Origin: Fimbriimonadaceae bacterium
Lineage (GTDB): Bacteria > Armatimonadota > Fimbriimonadia > Fimbriimonadales > Fimbriimonadaceae
Length of the DNA: 7,372 nucleotides
Reading direction: 5' to 3'
NCBI GenBank assembly: GCA_019454665.1
Contig: JACFNW010000102.1
Location: forward strand, 1-7,372
In this document: one piece after another, positions 6,299 through 7,372 of the stretch
Layout: every line of letters starts with the position of its first letter
Position numbering within the stretch: position 1 is the stretch's first letter
Position numbers and translations under genes: made by a program
Notes under the pieces: generated by a model
What the model was told of the DNA's origin: nothing
Database searches by the model: none
Seen by the model: only the letters and a program-made list of their open reading frames with translations

Positions 6299-7179
6299 GC
6301 CTCCAACCTACCTTCGCGCCATGCGTGCCGCAACCGTTCCAGCCTGAGCCGCCTTGCAACAAGGCCTCTTTGCGGCGCAAACAAGGCCGAAACAACGAAC
6401 AAAACCGCTGCAGCCAACACGATCAGCGGACCAGACGGCATCCGCTCCTGCGAGGCGCTGACCATCACGCCCAAGGCACACGCAAGCGCGCCGAACACCG
6501 AGGCGATGCCCAGCATCGGGCCCAACGACTCGGTCCAGAACCGCGCGGCCACTGCGGGGATGATCGTCAGCGCCGCGACCATCACGACGCCCACCATGGG
6601 CAGACCCACGACGACAGCGAGAGCCAGAAGACCAGTGATCAGGAAGTCCACCCATCCGACGCGCAGCCCGGTGCTCGCCGCAAAGCCGGGGTCGAAGCAG
6701 ACCAAGCGCAGTTCTTTGTAGGCGACGGCGATCACCCCCAGACACACCAGGGCCACCCCGCCCGTGATCCAGACGTCCGAGGCGACCATGCCGGCCGTCT
6801 TGCCGAAGATGAACGATTCCAGGCCCGCATGCCCGCCCGTGGAGACGTTCTGAACGTGCCGCAGCAGCACGATGCCCAGCCCGAACATCGAGGCCAGCAC
6901 GAGCGCCATCGCGGCATCGTCGTGGGTGCGCGTGCGGTAGCGCATGGCGGCAAACCACCCCATGCCCAGGAAAATCGAAACGGCTGCGCCGGTCAGCAGC
7001 ATCGGCAGCGACTTCCCTCCCGCCAGCAAGAACGCCAACGGCAGGCCCGGCAGCGCGGCATGGGCCATCACGTCGCCCATGAGGGCCCGGCGGCGCAGCA
7101 CGGCAAACGAGCCCACCGCCCCGCAGAGGGCGCCCAACAGGCACGCACCGGCGAGCACGATGATCGTGTTGTAGGTCAT
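6295..7179 (-). CDS. ABC-3 family metal (Mn/Zn/Fe) transporter permease
   Basis: This 294-residue inner-membrane subunit is a TroC/MntB/ZnuB-type permease of the cluster-9 divalent metal importers, normal in length. Family signatures are visible in order: LRRRALMGDVMAHAALPGLP (28-47), HDDAAMALVLASMFGLG (86-102), GLESFIFGKTAGM (119-131), YKELRLVCFDPGFAASTGL (154-172) and GVVMVAALTIIPAVAARFWT (197-216), with hydrophobic helices between. It lacks the fused tail of its downstream partner, ending in a short basic stretch (about 276-292). The two permeases are homologous but diverged, which suggests a heterodimeric channel, as in TroC/TroD. The ATG overlaps the stop of the ATPase gene as ATGA with no clear Shine-Dalgarno, so coupled translation is likely. 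Which metal is carried cannot be decided; the binding protein that would help is not in the window. Confidence 0.94.
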   Translation of the reverse strand: MTYNTIIVLAGACLLGALCGAVGSFAVLRRRALMGDVMAHAALPGLPLAFLLAGGKSLPMLLTGAAVSIFLGMGWFAAMRYRTRTHDDAAMALVLASMFGLGIVLLRHVQNVSTGGHAGLESFIFGKTAGMVASDVWITGGVALVCLGVIAVAYKELRLVCFDPGFAASTGLRVGWVDFLITGLLALAVVVGLPMVGVVMVAALTIIPAVAARFWTESLGPMLGIASVFGALACALGVMVSASQERMPSGPLIVLAAAVLFVVSALFAPQRGLVARRLRLERLRHAWREGRLEA

Positions 7180-7372
7180 GACGCCGCGCCCGTCGCCGAC
7201 TTGGCGATGGTCTCCAAGGCCCCCAAACGCCCACCATAGGTTTGGCGCAGTCGCTCGGGCGTCATGGTCTCGGCCACGGGGCCGACGCCGAACACGCGCA
7301 GGTTCACTAACGCCACATCGTCGAAGTAGTCGGCCACGGTTTGCAGGTCGTGGTGGACGGCGACGACGGTCT
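7176..7372 (-). CDS. Metal ABC transporter ATP-binding protein, C-terminal fragment (runs off right edge)
   Basis: Sixty-five codons and the stop of an ABC ATPase are visible; the Walker and signature motifs lie beyond the right edge. The fragment opens with TVVAVHHDLQTVADYFDDVA, the end of the ATPase core with the H-loop histidine (second H of HHDL) after the hydrophobic strand VVAV. It continues with VFGVGPVAETMTPERLRQTYGG, where the usual form is a G-x-x-x-E-V-L-T-x-E-x-L-x-x-x-Y/F-G pattern as in MntA, TroB and ZnuC. The stop TGA (7178-7176) overlaps the ATG of the permease. It should energise the two downstream permeases. It is not truncated by mutation, only cut by the window. Confidence 0.88.
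   Translation of the reverse strand, partial: TVVAVHHDLQTVADYFDDVALVNLRVFGVGPVAETMTPERLRQTYGGRLGALETIAKSATGAAS

Noticed and set aside
5111..6721. Plus-strand open frame of 536 codons opposite the two permeases
   Set aside because: The composition is His/Arg/Gln/Gly repeats of random type, produced by GC-rich third-position bias on the opposite strand. Real permease motifs are on the minus strand.
6325..7239. Plus-strand open frame of 304 codons opposite the first permease
   Set aside because: It is the antisense of conserved ABC-3 permease sequence, His/Gln/Arg-rich and without motifs.

Overview
The window is high-GC, gene-dense bacterial DNA, read mostly from the minus strand. It encodes a peptidoglycan enzyme (MurA) and a bacterial actin (MreB/Mbl type), so the host builds a conventional wall and is probably rod-shaped. 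Overlapping stop/start junctions and GTG or TTG starts are common. There are no rRNA or tRNA genes, insertion sequences or CRISPR repeats to place it taxonomically. My best guess is an Armatimonadota-like or other non-model environmental lineage. MreB argues against typical Planctomycetes, which lack it. This assignment is inference and weak.

Layout, right to left along the minus strand. (1) At 5078-7372 lies the end of a metal-type ABC transporter operon: the C-terminus of the ATPase, then two ABC-3 family (Mn/Zn/Fe) membrane permeases, joined by 4-base ATGA and GTGA overlaps. The second permease carries a fused C-terminal DtxR/MntR-like module that appears to have lost its DNA-reading helix but keeps metal-ligand residues. 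(2) At 2620-4931, murA and mreB form a coupled pair with a TTGA overlap; mreB starts at TTG. A 146-base spacer with a possible -10 element and a strong Shine-Dalgarno separates murA from the transporter. (3) At 2309-2623, on the plus strand, is a small three-helix membrane protein of unknown function with a TTG start, a GGAGG ribosome binding site and a TATAAT promoter. It converges on mreB, and both stop codons share one CTAG palindrome. (4) At 495-2186, on the minus strand, is a polytopic GT-C type glycosyltransferase-like protein, divergent from the small gene and perhaps expressed from a leaderless transcript. (5) At 2-331, on the minus strand, is the start of a secreted protein of unknown function with a GTG start and a clear signal peptide; it runs off the left edge.

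Functionally, the murA-mreB pair links precursor synthesis and geometry of wall growth. The transporter segment imports a divalent metal, with a possible built-in metal-sensing tail. The GT-C protein and the secreted protein belong to the envelope but their substrates cannot be read from sequence. The most unusual element is the permease-DtxR fusion with its shortened winged-helix region.
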